In this document: in pieces, positions 35,682-46,806 of the stretch
How the letters are laid out: each line of letters opens with the position of its first letter
Position numbering within the stretch: the first letter of the stretch is position 1
NCBI GenBank assembly: GCA_004369045.1
Contig: ML213519.1
Coordinates: forward strand, 162,150-226,149
Length of the DNA stretch: 64,000 nucleotides
Reading direction: 5' to 3'
Origin: Heliocybe sulcata
Taxonomy: Eukaryota; Basidiomycota; Agaricomycetes; Gloeophyllales; Gloeophyllaceae
Notes under the pieces: model-generated
The model's database searches: none
Told to the model about the DNA's origin: nothing
Seen by the model: the letters and a program-made list of their open reading frames with translations, nothing else
Program-made: the position numbers and the translations under genes

Positions 35682-36713
35682 TCATACATGTTGGACATGA
35701 ACACGGTATCCTGAACGCACCTCGTTAACTTTCCTATCCACAGCATCAGCAAGTCGTCTGCTGAAGCGAGTCAAGTCCATGTACGCCTTCGAGCTGCAGT
35801 TGCTGCAGGTACTTGCTTCCTCCAACGCCGCTTTAAGTGTTTCTTCTCTCGTTGCAGAGCTCCCGGAAGGGTTCTGTGTCAGAGCAGCGCGGGCGCTTGA
35901 CAGATAGGTACGCCACCACTTGACTACGTACTCGTCGAAGCGAACTGATCTGGGTCGCCAGGAATGCTTCTGACATTTGAACCATACCCAGTCGCAGTCG
36001 CAATCGGGGACCCATCCCATACACGAAGAGTCCGAAGAGTCCGTAGTCAGCTCCGCAGCTGCCTTGCTGCACTTGTCTCGAAACTGGAGGAAGCGATATA
36101 GGGAAAAGGCAGTGATAGACGACAGTTCTGTTGGAGCTTCCTCTAGGAGTATAGGGTGAGACAGCGCGTGCCTCGCAGCTACTCGCGCATCGTTGGTGAA
36201 CTTCGCATGGCAGGCGATGGCGAAGACTCGCAACGGCTCGCTCTCTAGAAATCTGGGCGCGACCAGCTCCCTCCTCAAAGTCTCCACGACCCCCTCCAAC
36301 TGGTATTTGATAGCGGCCATCAGAACGGGATGCAGCTCCGCGGCGTTCTCCCACCTCGGACCTTTGACTGGGTAGCAAAGTCGCAACAGCTTTTCGACGA
36401 CTTCGGCTCTCTCCTCGGTCATAGGCACAACACGATCATCTGGCGGTTGCATATCGTGCCTGGCAGGCATGGAATTACTGGCTCCGCCGACGCTGAACAT
36501 ATCCCGGAACAACGGGGAGGCAATGGATAGCATGAGTTTGTGCGCGCGGAAGTCTGCTCCATCCGTAGAGCGGAGAATCACATCGGCAGTAGGGTCTTCT
36601 TGGAACAACGGCTCTAAGCTCGCGATTAGCTGTCGTCTTATTCTACCGCCAGCTCTCTGCTAGTCTGGGTACGTACCGGTGGGTTGCCACCCGGATTTCC
36701 TGCTGGATTCCAT
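35682..36713 (-). CDS. BTB/POZ domain protein, paralogue 3
   Basis: Two exons (36713-36677 and 36613-35682, minus) give 322 aa. Exon 1 encodes MESSRKSGWQPT and ends in phase 1 at a GTACGT donor. The 63-nt intron joins to EPLFQEDPTADVILRSTDGA, the same site and phase as in the other two copies. BTB motifs: DFRAHKLMLSIASPLFRDMF and VPMTEERAEVVEKLLRLCYP; helical extension: LHPVLMAAIKYQLEGVVETL and FLESEPLRVFAIACHAKF. A Cys/Trp-rich part (SSCMGWVPDCDCDWVWFKC) and CSNCSSKAYMDLTRFSRRLA close the protein. It is the closest of the three to paralogue 1 in its LFQEDPTADV core. Partner proteins are unknown. Confidence 0.8.
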
Positions 36714-37002
36714 CGTAAAAATCGTAGGATTAGTATGTATGAGTCTCTCTTGGCGAATTAGGATGGTCGTCGATGGCAGGCTTGACAAGGAGCGGACGGC
36801 CGGATGTCGAAGACACGTGCATGACACACTGCATACATGAGTTAAGCGTGGACCCACAATGGAGGCTACGGACGTATTGTTATTGTCATTGGTGAATACG
36901 GAAGCTAGGCTGTTAAGTAGCAGCAACGAGGACTCCGTACTTGTCAAATATATATAAAGGTGCTATTTCCAGATACAATCTTCAAATGCCAACAAACAGG
37001 GT

Positions 37003-38857
37003 TCAAGCTATGCGAGTGTACCGCACCCGGACATAACGAGGCAGCCCCAACCTCTGAGCAATTATTTCCACAAAGTCACCTTCACTAACTGTCGCTTGAT
37101 GCTCAGTGAACTCAGTCGACCCATGGAGACGTACTTCTGCAAGGTTCTTATGCATGCACCCTATCAGCCTCCGAAGACTTGCAATCTGTCTCGATCCCCA
37201 AGCATCATGTACGATGAGCTCAAGATGAGATCTTAGGCATTGTCCATTGACGCATCGCATGGACATGGTGCACAAGCCATCCATCTTGAGGGCGACAAGA
37301 ACATATGCAAGCTTCGGGCACGTACGGGCCACCGATGCTAGGCCATCCAGCGTAACTGAGCCATATAGCGGACCGACGACACCGGGCAGCGAGATTTCCA
37401 ACCACTCCAGGTCCGTAAACGAACGCGCAATCTCTTCCAAAGACTCATTAGTGAGTCGGCTTGGTGCAGGAAGGCATAGGGTGAGCTTTCGGAGCTTCCT
37501 CAGCTGTAGCAGAGGGCGTATGACATCGAGGGTGAAAAAGGTCGTATTGAAGGGACCTCTGGGTGTCTCCACATGGATAGACAGCGTCGTAAGGGTCTTC
37601 GATAATACTCCGAGATGACGGAACCAGGCAGTCAGTGATCGCTGTGGTGGCTGAGGGCGGAGTACCACTTCCAGAGCCTCGAGTGGAGCATTCACCAGCA
37701 GCTGGCAAAGAAGAGTGCTGAGCGCAATATCATCCAGTGTGACAGATAACATTCTAAGCTTTGATAAGATGGCTGGACAGGTGCCTGAGATGGTTGAGAC
37801 CTGCCCGCGAAGTCGCAATCGCAAAGACTCGAGGTTGGGAGAGATTGCGATAGTGCCGAGATGTTTATGAGTCATTGGCAGACCGTCATCAAATTCTAAG
37901 ACCCGGAGGCTCGGAAGGAGGCTGATTATATCGGAAACGGGAAACTTGGCAATGTGTTTCTCGACGCGTCCAGTGACCCGCACTTCTTGTAAGGTGGCTG
38001 TGTTTCCAAGTAGCGCAAGTATTCGACGAGTATCCTCGTTGGTCCAGGTGCCAGAACCAGTGAGCTCTAGGCGAGATAGGCGAGATAGGAGGGTCGGAGA
38101 GAGCTTCAGATGACTGATGAATCGTGTCACAAGGGTAATAGTCCTGAGCTTTGGCATTAACCGGTCGACAGTGTCGGGATATTCCCAGAATAGTTCAAAA
38201 AGAGCTTCCGTTAGTTCTCTGATTAGATGGCACGCTTTGTCCCTTCTACGCCAGCTGTTTCCAAGAAGGCGGTTTGTCCTTGTGTGGTCCATTTCGAGAT
38301 GTCTGATGCGTTTCGAATAGGAAGAGAACCGGAAACGGTCGCCCAGAAGATCGCCAGGTTCAATGTCCCCATACATCTTCTGCAGCAGAGTATACAATTG
38401 CAATTAACCAGACATAAATGACGAAGCACGGTACGCTACTTACCCACCAAATTGACCCGTCCGATGGGATTGTCTGTTGTGTCACCAGGTGTGGTGGCAT
38501 AACTTTGATCAGATGGATCAAACTCCTGTCTGCCCAAAGATGATCCATGACTGGTTCAAAGAATGCATGGCATGTGAGTGCGAGGTTGAGCAGGTAAGAT
38601 GCGTTAACACTATCTTCGCCGCCGTCTCCGCCGCCGCTGCAGAGGCCACAGCCGTCCGACTCAGGGCCATGCGTGTCAGCCTCATCATCAGGGTCGCCAA
38701 GTCCCAGACAATTCCTTTCGGGGTCGTCTTCGCTATTTCGAATTTTTCCATGGTGCGCTACTAACAGCGGGTCACTGGCAGAGGTGGAGACGCTGTGAGA
38801 GAGCAGAGCTTGCAAGATCAGCTGTATGATATCATAACTCCATCGGCAGTTGCTCAT
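37003..38857 (-). CDS. F-box-like / leucine-rich protein
   Basis: Exon 1 (38857-38444) and exon 2 (38379-37003), separated by a 64-nt intron, give 596 aa. The N-terminus MSNCRWSYDIIQLILQAL, and SYLLNLALTCHAFFEPVMDH with LWADRSLIHLIKVMPPHLV, resemble the split F-box seen in Agaricomycete F-box-like proteins, interrupted by an acidic Gly/Cys-rich insert. The C-terminal 440 residues contain irregular leucine-rich strands (LPSLRVLEFDDGLPMTHKHL, NLESLRLRLRGQVSTI, LRKLRKLTLCLPAPSRLTNE). Such proteins are putative SCF substrate receptors, a very expanded class in these fungi. No substrate can be inferred. Its 3' end is duplicated at 34980-35225. Confidence 0.7.
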
Positions 38858-39429
38858 GATAATCGCAGAGTGGTCGGTCGCGCAGGACGTGCTGGTGGCA
38901 GGATTAAATATTAATGTGGCATTCCAGTCATTGTCTTGCACGCGTCGTGAAGCAAATAAGTGCAAATAGCGCGATGTATTCGAGCCACAGTGCACAGGTT
39001 CTCAGTACGCAGATGGTCCCTTTTCCAATCAAATGGCTAATTTCTAGGCAAACTCTAGGAACTGAGAGCAAATGACGAGACTCAAGATTCATAAATCAAG
39101 GGTTGGCAAGCCGGATCCTGACTGGTATCAACGTACAAGACTTCGCCTGGTGAATACTGTAACTTTATCGGAGACCAGGTAATATTCGTAGTTATCCGTG
39201 AAAATGATGATGCAGACCAAGGGAGGACATCAAGCTTCAAGGGGAGATGAATACGAGATGGTGAGCGATTTATTGGTCATAGTTGAAAGTCTAAGGAAGT
39301 ATACGGTCGTGTAGCATATGGACTCAAGCTTCAAAGCTATAGATTCCAAGTGTAAACATATTTTCGCTGATTCGGGTTGTCACCGTGCCAATGTGCGTCC
39401 ACTTCGTCTATCTTGCAACTAATCAATAA
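38858..39429. other. Intergenic, no gene seen
   Basis: AT-rich region upstream of the F-box-like gene, probably containing its promoter. Only trivial frames occur. Confidence 0.45.
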
Positions 39430-40050
39430 TAATATCACTCTCGCCATGGCCAGCCACAGTCGTCCGTCAATTTAAAAATGTGCCATCAAATCCATCCGAA
39501 TCCGACTTTTATGGCCCTTACAACAAGCTCTTACACCTCCTGTTCCCTGCGGATAGCGATTTCGTAGTCTCTTTCCAGTACACGCCTGACGCCCAAAACC
39601 TCCTCGACCTCGGATTAACCTACGAAATCCGTTTTGTGGACAAATCGGTTTTGCTTCTGCAAGTGAGGCGCCCAAGCCATCGCGAAATTCTATCAAAGCG
39701 TCAAGCCGCAGACGACCACATTCGAAGGCACATGGCGGATATCGTCGGTGAGGCCTGAGGTCCAGGAAGCAATGACATAGCCAATATAAGCGTGTTTGAC
39801 GCAGGGAAATGCCCTTAGAGAAGGCTGGTCGCCTTCAGCGCTCTCGGAAGGAGGGTGTGTTATTATACCATGGACACGGACGAGTACGAGGCGGAAATCA
39901 GACCCAAGGCTATCCCCGGCCAACCGACTAGGATCAACGATACTGCGCTGGTAGAGTAGTGGGATGAAGATATCCTGGAAGATAATGCGACTGAGCGCTG
40001 CTGTGTGGTGTCGTTACAGACATCAAGGGCGAATGTATTTCTCTTAATGC
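39430..40050 (+). pseudogene. Remnant of a basidiomycete orphan family (FYGPYNKLL-type)
   Basis: A frame without an upstream Met reads SDFYGPYNKLLHLLFPADSD, then DLGLTYEIRFVDKSVLLLQV and RQAADDHIRRHMADIVGEA, then stops at 39756. A second piece follows in another frame after a plausible intron (39741-39811): FSALGRRVCYYTMDTDEYEA and IPGQPTRINDTALVE, an in-frame TAG, WDEDILEDNAT, and later another shift. I recall similar blocks in uncharacterised Agaricomycete proteins that look like PD-(D/E)XK-type nuclease folds; that assignment is from memory and unproven. The missing start, internal stop and frame change argue for a dead fragment. Confidence 0.45.
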
Positions 40051-40435
40051 GTACTGATTTGCCCAAACCACATCTTCATCCATTATTTTACAACTGGAAA
40101 TCTTGTTTAGGTCACAGCCAGTTGGGAGAACCGGAGTTAGACAAATGCACCGTGTCTGAAATTCTGAATGGTCCAGCATCCAAATGTAATCCGATCGGGC
40201 CATAATGGAGAACGAAGTATAAGACTTTGCAGAAGTAATTGGTTGAAGACCAAAGGGTGTACCCTAAGCGATGTGTACAGAGTGAATTACGCAGACTTGG
40301 ATGTAGAATGTCAGCACACGAGAATGTCCCATATATGGCATATTCACAGCCATATGCGGCTGGGGTTTAGTCTCGGCTTCGGCCACAATTCCTTTACCCC
40401 CACTCCTGCACGTAAAGGCCTCCGCTTTATAAGCG

Positions 40436-41929
40436 ATGTCTGGCGACAAAGATGTCTTACTTTCCATGGGTTTTGACCCTGCTCGTGTCGAATGTGAGTG
40501 CACAAACTAACTCGCAGCAGTGTGTCGAATTTAATGAAGTTGTGCTGCAGGGGCATTAAGAGCGACCAGTGGCCGTGGCCTGCAGCCCGCGATGGATCAC
40601 ATCCTCGAGCACGAGAACGACCCGATTCCCGACCCCAGTGCGAGCGCACCTGCAGCAGGATCAGCAGGAAACCCCATGGATGTGGACGAAAACGAGGAGG
40701 ACATCGAGGCTCTGAAGGCGGCTTATGGGAAGGCAAACATTGCTCCCGCTGTTACACCGGCGGAATCGGCATCAGGGTCTGCCGCTCCTGTAGAGGCCAA
40801 GGCACGTTGATGTACCCGCGCCGATCACGCGAGATCGAGTCTGACCGGTGCTGTCAGAGTATCAAATGTTTGCAGTGCGAGAAGCTGTTCAAGAACGTCG
40901 ATCTGGCGAATTACCATGCTGAGAAGAGTGGGCACGATCAGTTTGAGGAGTCTGTCGAGGAGGTGCGCGGAATGCCGATCGTTTGCACACCGGACGGTCT
41001 GATGCCCCTCGCAGATCAAACCTCTGACCGAGGAGGAGAAGAAACAGAAGTTGGAGGAGCTGCGGAAGAAGATGGCAGAGAAGAGAGCACGGAAGGCGGA
41101 AGAGGATGCTAAAGCGGATGCCGCTAACAACGCTATTCGTCGAAAAGCTGGGAAGGTCAGATCCAGTGAATGAATCCCACATCGTCTTTGGCATTGATTA
41201 GAACCTTCACAGGACATGGGTCAAGTCAAAGAAGATCTCGCGGCAAAACAAGCTATCAAAGAGGCAGAAGCGAAGCGCAGAGGTATGTGGCACGGCACGA
41301 TTCGACCCAGTTCCTCTTCACTAATGCATCTCATTCAGAGAAATTGGAAGACGCCAAAGCACGTGCAGCCATCAAAGCACAAATCGAGGCCGACAAACGC
41401 GAGCGCGCTGCAAAGGCCGCTCGCGAGAAGGCATTACGAGAGGGCAAGACGCTAGAGGCTGCGCCTCTTGCAGCTTCAAGCAAGCCTGTTGCAGCAGCTG
41501 GAGAGAAGAAGGAATTCAAGGAAACGAGGTTGCAGATTCGGCTGGCAAGTGGCGGGACGCCGTATACCACCACTTTGCCTAGCGAAGCCCGTGCGTCTCC
41601 TTCTTTTCCTGCATTAATGGGCGTGTACTTGACGGTCGTTGTAGCGCTGCGCGAGGTCGCGGAATATTTGGCTGGGCAGACGCTGGCTGTCAACGTTGAT
41701 ACTGTAACCTTTTCGACAACGTTCCCCAGGTAGGGTTACACTCTCGTCGTGCGTTGGATGTCTTCAAACCTGCATCTTCTTCTTGCAGGAAGCAATTTAG
41801 CCAGGCTGATATGTCGCGGACGTTAAGGGAACTTGGCTTGACGCCTTCCGCAGTATGTGTTTGCTCTCTTATTCTCTTCGCACTTCGCAGTGGCTGATAT
41901 ACTTTCGACAGGTGCTTATGGCTTCGTAG
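40436..41929 (+). CDS. UBXN1-like p97/Cdc48 cofactor (UBA - zinc finger - coiled coil - UBX)
   Basis: Exon 1 (40436-40493) starts MSGDKDVLLSMGFDPARVEW and exon 2 (from 40551) continues ALRATSGRGLQPAMDHILEH, together a UBA domain. A C2H2-like finger follows (SIKCLQCEKLFKNVDLANYH, AEKSGHDQFEES). A long charged coiled coil comes next (EEEKKQKLEELRKKMAEKRA, LEDAKARAAIKAQIEADKRE). The C-terminal UBX domain reads TRLQIRLASGGTPYTTTLPS, LREVAEYLAGQT and RKQFSQADMSRTLRELGLTP, ending VLMAS and TAG at 41927-41929. This is the order of UBXN1/SAKS1, which links ubiquitylated clients to Cdc48/p97. The intron between the acidic segment and the finger uses a GC donor at 40802, unless a weaker GT donor at 40790 is used. 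Confidence 0.87.
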
Positions 41930-42178
41930 GACAAGTTCGGTCAAAAATAACGGAGATTATATGTTGTAAATCAGTGGTGTATTCATAGCACGCCGTATTG
42001 CTGTTCCGTATCCCAATTACTTTGTGTGTTGCTCTCAGGGTGAATTCCCAAAACTCGATAATTAAGGGGAGACCCGGGTCACATGGGTCTATATAGCCCC
42101 CGAGAACCCTGTATCAGAGCTATTGTGCTCACCGTGACACTTGACAGCGACGACCTCGTCGCGGCGGTCGCACACATC

Positions 42179-44342
42179 ATGTACGCTGCTCCTGACGGCG
42201 CTGATGACCAAGCCAGCCCTTCCTGGAGCTCGACCATGGCAGCAGAATCTACACTTTACATGCCTATAGCCTCTCCCCCTACTCCTGCGCCGTCTCCTAG
42301 ACCTTCTCTCAGTTCTCTAGTCTCCTCGACTTCGCCCGCGTGCTCGAGATACACATTTAACTCTCTGCAGGAGTTTGCTTTGCTGGGATCCTCTGATAGA
42401 CTCCAATATCTCCAGGCCATTCTCGGTGAATGCAACGCCTCGGAGCTACTTTTCATATCCACGACCATCGCGCCCCTCTTGAAGCGGGACTTCCTGCGAG
42501 ACTTGCCTACCGAGATTGCGCTACACATCTTGAGCTATATTACAGATGCGAAGACTCTGGCGAGAGCGAGCCAGGTGAGCAAGTATTGGAACAGGCTGTT
42601 GGCGGACGAGTGGATATGGAAGCGGATGTGCGATGTACACGATTTCCAGCCGGAGCTGGATGCGAGGGATAGGAGGAGCTTAAGGGCTGCGAGGAGGGGC
42701 AATGGCCAGGAGGGACCGGCAGTGATGCAGGTCGGCCCGGCATCTACGCCACGGCTTAACTTGTCCTTGCCACAGTATGCATTCAGGAAGCACTTCAAGG
42801 TCGCCTACACCACCAGTAAGTGACCATTCTCGACAGCTTTGAACTATGCCGACTATTCACAGTGAAGGCATGGCGGCGTGGCGGTCACCTCCTGCGTGCA
42901 CATAGAATTCCCATCGTCAGCCCGGACAGTGGCGTCGTCACCTCCGTAGCAATGGATCTCGAATGGGTCGTGGTCGGGCTCGCCAACTGCCGCATCTATG
43001 TCTTCAGTGCGAAGACTGGTGTTCTTGCGCGCACTCTGATTGGCCATGAATCTGGTGTGTGGGCGGTGAACCTTGTGAGTCGTGGCGGGTGCTGGGGCGG
43101 GTCAGCGGAAAGGGAGGGGCGCTGGGACGGCGAGGAAGAGAGTAGGCGGGATACAGCGGAGCAGTTGAGAAGTGCTGGCGGGGTGGCGGCGTCAGTCACT
43201 GGCCGGCCTGGGCTGGAACAGTTTGTCCCGCCGAGTTTAAGGAGTGCGGTCGGGTTGGACAACGTGAACAGGCCGACATCGGATGAGGAGGAGGAAGAGG
43301 AGGGGCCGAAGCATAGTGATACATGCTCCACGTCGGAGGGGTGGGGGCAAGCCAATGCTTTGGTGGTTAGTGGTGGATGCGACAAGGTCGTGCGGGTATG
43401 GGATGTGAAGTCTGGGTAAGGGTGCTTAGTTTCAATTATATCACTGATATTCAAACGTTTGCAGATACTGTATATACGTCCTCCACGGCCATACCTCCAC
43501 CATCCGCTGTATCAAAGTGCTACATCACCGTCCCATTGCAGTTTCAGGATCTCGAGACTGCACGTTGCGTGTCTGGGACGTTCAGCGTGGTAGGATGCTC
43601 AGAGTTCTGCAAGGTCATCAGCAGAGCGTGCGATGCCTGGATGTGCACGGGAATAAGGTCGTTAGTGGCAGCTATGACTGTACTTGCCGGGTATGTGTAT
43701 TTAATGTCGGATGTGATGCTCACTCTCATTCGATGTCTACGTAGCTCTGGAACGTCGATACAGGCGAGTGTCTGTACGTCCTCCGCGGGCACTATCACCA
43801 GATATACTCCGTTGCGTTTGATGGAGTGAGGATTGCTTCCGGCGGCTTGGACACTTCGGTCCGCGTATGGGATGCTTCGACAGGGTCAGTTCCAGCTCTT
43901 CAAGATAGTGGATTTCTACTGACGTGTCATCCTCAGCGAATGTATCGCACTTCTCCAGGGCCATACCGCCCTTGTATGCCAACTCCAGCTCTCCCGCCAC
44001 ATCCTCGCCACAGGAGGCTCCGACGGCCGTGTCATCACCTTCTCCATTACCCCCTCCTCCCCCAACGCCACTTTCGCCATCCAACACCGCATCAACGCGC
44101 ACGACTCGTCGGTGACTGCGCTGCAGTTCAACGAGAACCTGCTTGTCACCGGTGGCAATGACGGGCGGGTGAGGCTGTTTGAGATGAAGACGGGCAAGCC
44201 GATCAGGGAGTTGAGCGAACCGTGCGAGAGTGTGTGGAAGGTCGCGTTCAGGAAGGACGTGTGCGCGATTATGTGTAAGCGGGCTGGGAAGACAGTGATG
44301 GAGTTTTGGAGTTTCAGACCGAGAGAGGTAGAAGAGGCGTGA
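42179..44342 (+). CDS. F-box/WD40 protein, Pop1/Cdc4-like SCF substrate receptor
   Basis: The frame is open from Met 42083, but Met 42179 is the more natural start. After a Ser/Pro-rich head comes an F-box (RDLPTEIALHILSYITDAKT, LARASQVSKYWNRLLADEWI) at 42500-42620, a linker, and a WD40 propeller spread over several exons to TGA 44340-44342. Blades include SVAMDLEWVVVGLANCRIYV, LIGHESGVWAV, VVSGGCDKVVRVWDVKSG, VSGSRDCTLRVWDVQRGRML, LQGHQQSVRCLDVHGNKVVS, IASGGLDTSVRVWDAST, TGGSDGRVITF and VTGGNDGRVRLFEMKTGKPI. Such F-box/WD40 proteins present phosphodegron substrates (CDK inhibitors, replication factors) to SCF. An acidic insertion with EEEEEEG lies between two blades (43080-43320). Orthology to Pop1/Cdc4 rather than Met30 is inferred. 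Confidence 0.85.
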
Positions 44343-44714
44343 TACCTTGACCGTGGATCAGTGGTTTCGTTAATGGTTCATCTTCATCACATATCTAACA
44401 TTCACTAGCATTGGGATCGAGACGGATATTCGTATTGTACTATGATATTGGTTTGTATTTTTTGGTCCTGTACGATTGTCTGATGGAGTGTATACGTTGA
44501 TAGATGGATTTCTGTAGCTATATATCGAGTATGTCGAATGGATAACGTATAAAGGAACTTCCGAAAACATGACACCCGATACAGCATGCTGATTGCCGGA
44601 TATGAAACCACCTATCTTCGTGCGACATAAACTCTGCTCCGGTCCTGTGCGGCGCGCCACACCTTTGCGAGTTCTGCGCAACCGCTCTTCATAACCGTCT
44701 CTACTCTCTGAATA
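44343..44714. other. Short intergenic region
   Basis: 3' UTR of the WD40 gene and promoter of the next co-directional gene. No other signal is seen. Confidence 0.4.
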
Positions 44715-46806
44715 ATGGGGAATAAGAAAGGACAACAACAGAAGAGGAAGCAGCAGGCTCAGGCCCGGAAAGCTGCTGCACAGTATGTCGCTCTAACACA
44801 TAGTCCTGGCAGAGGACTTACCCTGTATCAGAAAGCAGGATGAAGTCGAGCAGTCCGCGGTCGAAGTCGAGGTCGACGGAGAGACCAGTGGCAGCTCAGA
44901 AGAGTCCTCGCCCCCGCCGCCGTACGCTGAGGAGCCACCAGTACCCGTAGATGCCGCAGCAGAGGCGGAGAAGACGAAGGAGCAAGGAAATGTTGCCTTC
45001 AAAGCAAAGCGGTGGACAGAGGCAGTCGAACTGTACACTGAGGCTATTGGTACGGTTCTCAATACTTCTATTTACTACTTACTTATTATATGCCAGATTT
45101 AATGCCGACCGAGCCTGCGTACCTTACCAACCGCGCCGCTGCCTATATGGCGCTGAAGCGGTTCCGACCTGCACTGGCAGACTGTCAACAAGCTGCCACT
45201 CTTCAGTCCGCGTCCCCGTCCGCAAAGACACTCGTTCGCCTTGCACGATGCCAGCTTGCGATTGGGTCACCTACACCAGCCCTCTCGACTCTCCGCTCCG
45301 CCTTGGAAGCCGAGCCGGGAAATGCGGCTGCTTTACAGCTCCAGGAGAAAGTGTTGGAGCTAGAGGCACATGTGCGGAACTTCGACGGCGCTAGAGCACG
45401 GAAGGACTGGGGTATGGCGCGGTTGGCGCTGGATAAGTGCTTTCAGGGTATAGAAGGAGAGGGAGGGGACACGCCTACCGAGTGGAGGCTCTGGAGAGTC
45501 GAGCTAGAACTGGCTCGTAGTAACTGGGATGCTGCCAACACCGCTGCAAAGTGAGTGCGGCAGGCTGTTGCTGTGAGGTTGTGGACTGACGCGAACCTCA
45601 TAGTGATGCTTTACGTCTCAACCCCAACTCTCCTGACGTCCTTACTCTGCGTGGCTTGATTCTGTTCCTATCCGCGAAGCTGGCGCAGGCATTACAGCAC
45701 GTATCTAGCGCCCTGCGGCTGGACCCGGGCCACGAGCCCGCCATGAAGCTACGTAGACGTGTCAAAGACGTTGAGCGGCTGAAAGAGGAAGGTAACCAGG
45801 CCTTCAAGTCAGGACAGCTTCAGAATGCAGTCGATAAGTATGGGGAAGCGCTGGAGGTCAGTACCAACCGGTTTTTCGTCCATAGTATGAGGGTACTTAT
45901 GATTGTGCCAGCGAGTGGGGGACAAGGAGGAGGAAGGGAAGGGCGGGCAGATGCGGGCAACACTGCTATCGAATCGAGCTACGACACTGGTTAAGGTGTG
46001 TCTTGCCCCAGTTGCCAGAATCTGATCTCGCTTAGATCTCAATGATGGACAGATGAACCGATACGAAGAAGCTCTCGCTGACACCGACGTATCGCTTTCC
46101 CTGAGTCCCACGTCCTTTAAGGCCCTCCGAACGCGCGCTCGTATACACCTCCATATGGAGAAATACGACGAGGCCGTGTCGGACTTCAAAGCGTCCATGG
46201 AACAAGCCGGTGTCGAAGGCAGCGACGCTGACGTGCGTGCTTTGAAGGACGAGTTGAAGAAGGCGGAGGCTGCCCTAAAGAGGAGCAAAACAAAGGATTA
46301 CTACAAAATTTTGGGTAATGCATGCTCTATCGCTCTTCCGCTTGCACGACCTGATGACTTGTGTTATAGGTGTCTCGAGGGAGGCGTCCGAGATCGAGAT
46401 AAAGAAGGCATACCGCAGGGAAAGTCTCATCCACCATCCAGACAAGGCCAGACTCTCTTCCCTTTTCTCTTGAGGCTCATAATCATATCTCATCCGTTTA
46501 TAGGGCGGCGACGAAGAGAAGTTCAAACTGGTCGTCGAAGCTCACGGAGTCCTCTCAGATCCTCGACGGCGTGAACGCTACGACCTGGGCGAGGACGAGG
46601 ACGGGCAGACGGATTCGTCAGGCATGGGTGGCATGGGCGGCATGGACTTCTCCGACTTCTTCTTCCACAGTGGTGGACACCCTGGGTTTGGCGGACACAG
46701 TAGTGGCGGATTTGGCGGTGGTGGGTTTGGCGGCGCAGGTGGGTTTGGAGGTGGAGGTGGAGGGACGTACTACCGGTCATCGAGAGGGTTTGGGGGAGGC
46801 TTCTAA
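44715..46806 (+). CDS. TPR and J-domain co-chaperone (DNAJC7/Tpr2-like)
   Basis: The start is Met 44715 ([17 protein letters not shown]), with a basic head and then an acidic linker. TPR repeats follow: [120 protein letters not shown]. The C-terminal J domain starts [20 protein letters not shown] and has the essential HPD in [11 protein letters not shown], ending [13 protein letters not shown]. The tail is very Gly/Phe-rich ([18 protein letters not shown]). This layout is DNAJC7/Tpr2, which shuttles clients between Hsp70 and Hsp90. The final exon at 46504-46806 ends with TAA. All intron joins I checked keep frame. Confidence 0.87.

Noticed and set aside
30062-44342. A coordinated ubiquitin-ligase gene cluster
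   Set aside because: BTB, F-box, UBX and WD40 genes are neighbours, but ALG5 and a relic intervene, orientations are mixed, and these families are so expanded in Agaricomycetes that adjacency is not evidence of a joint system.
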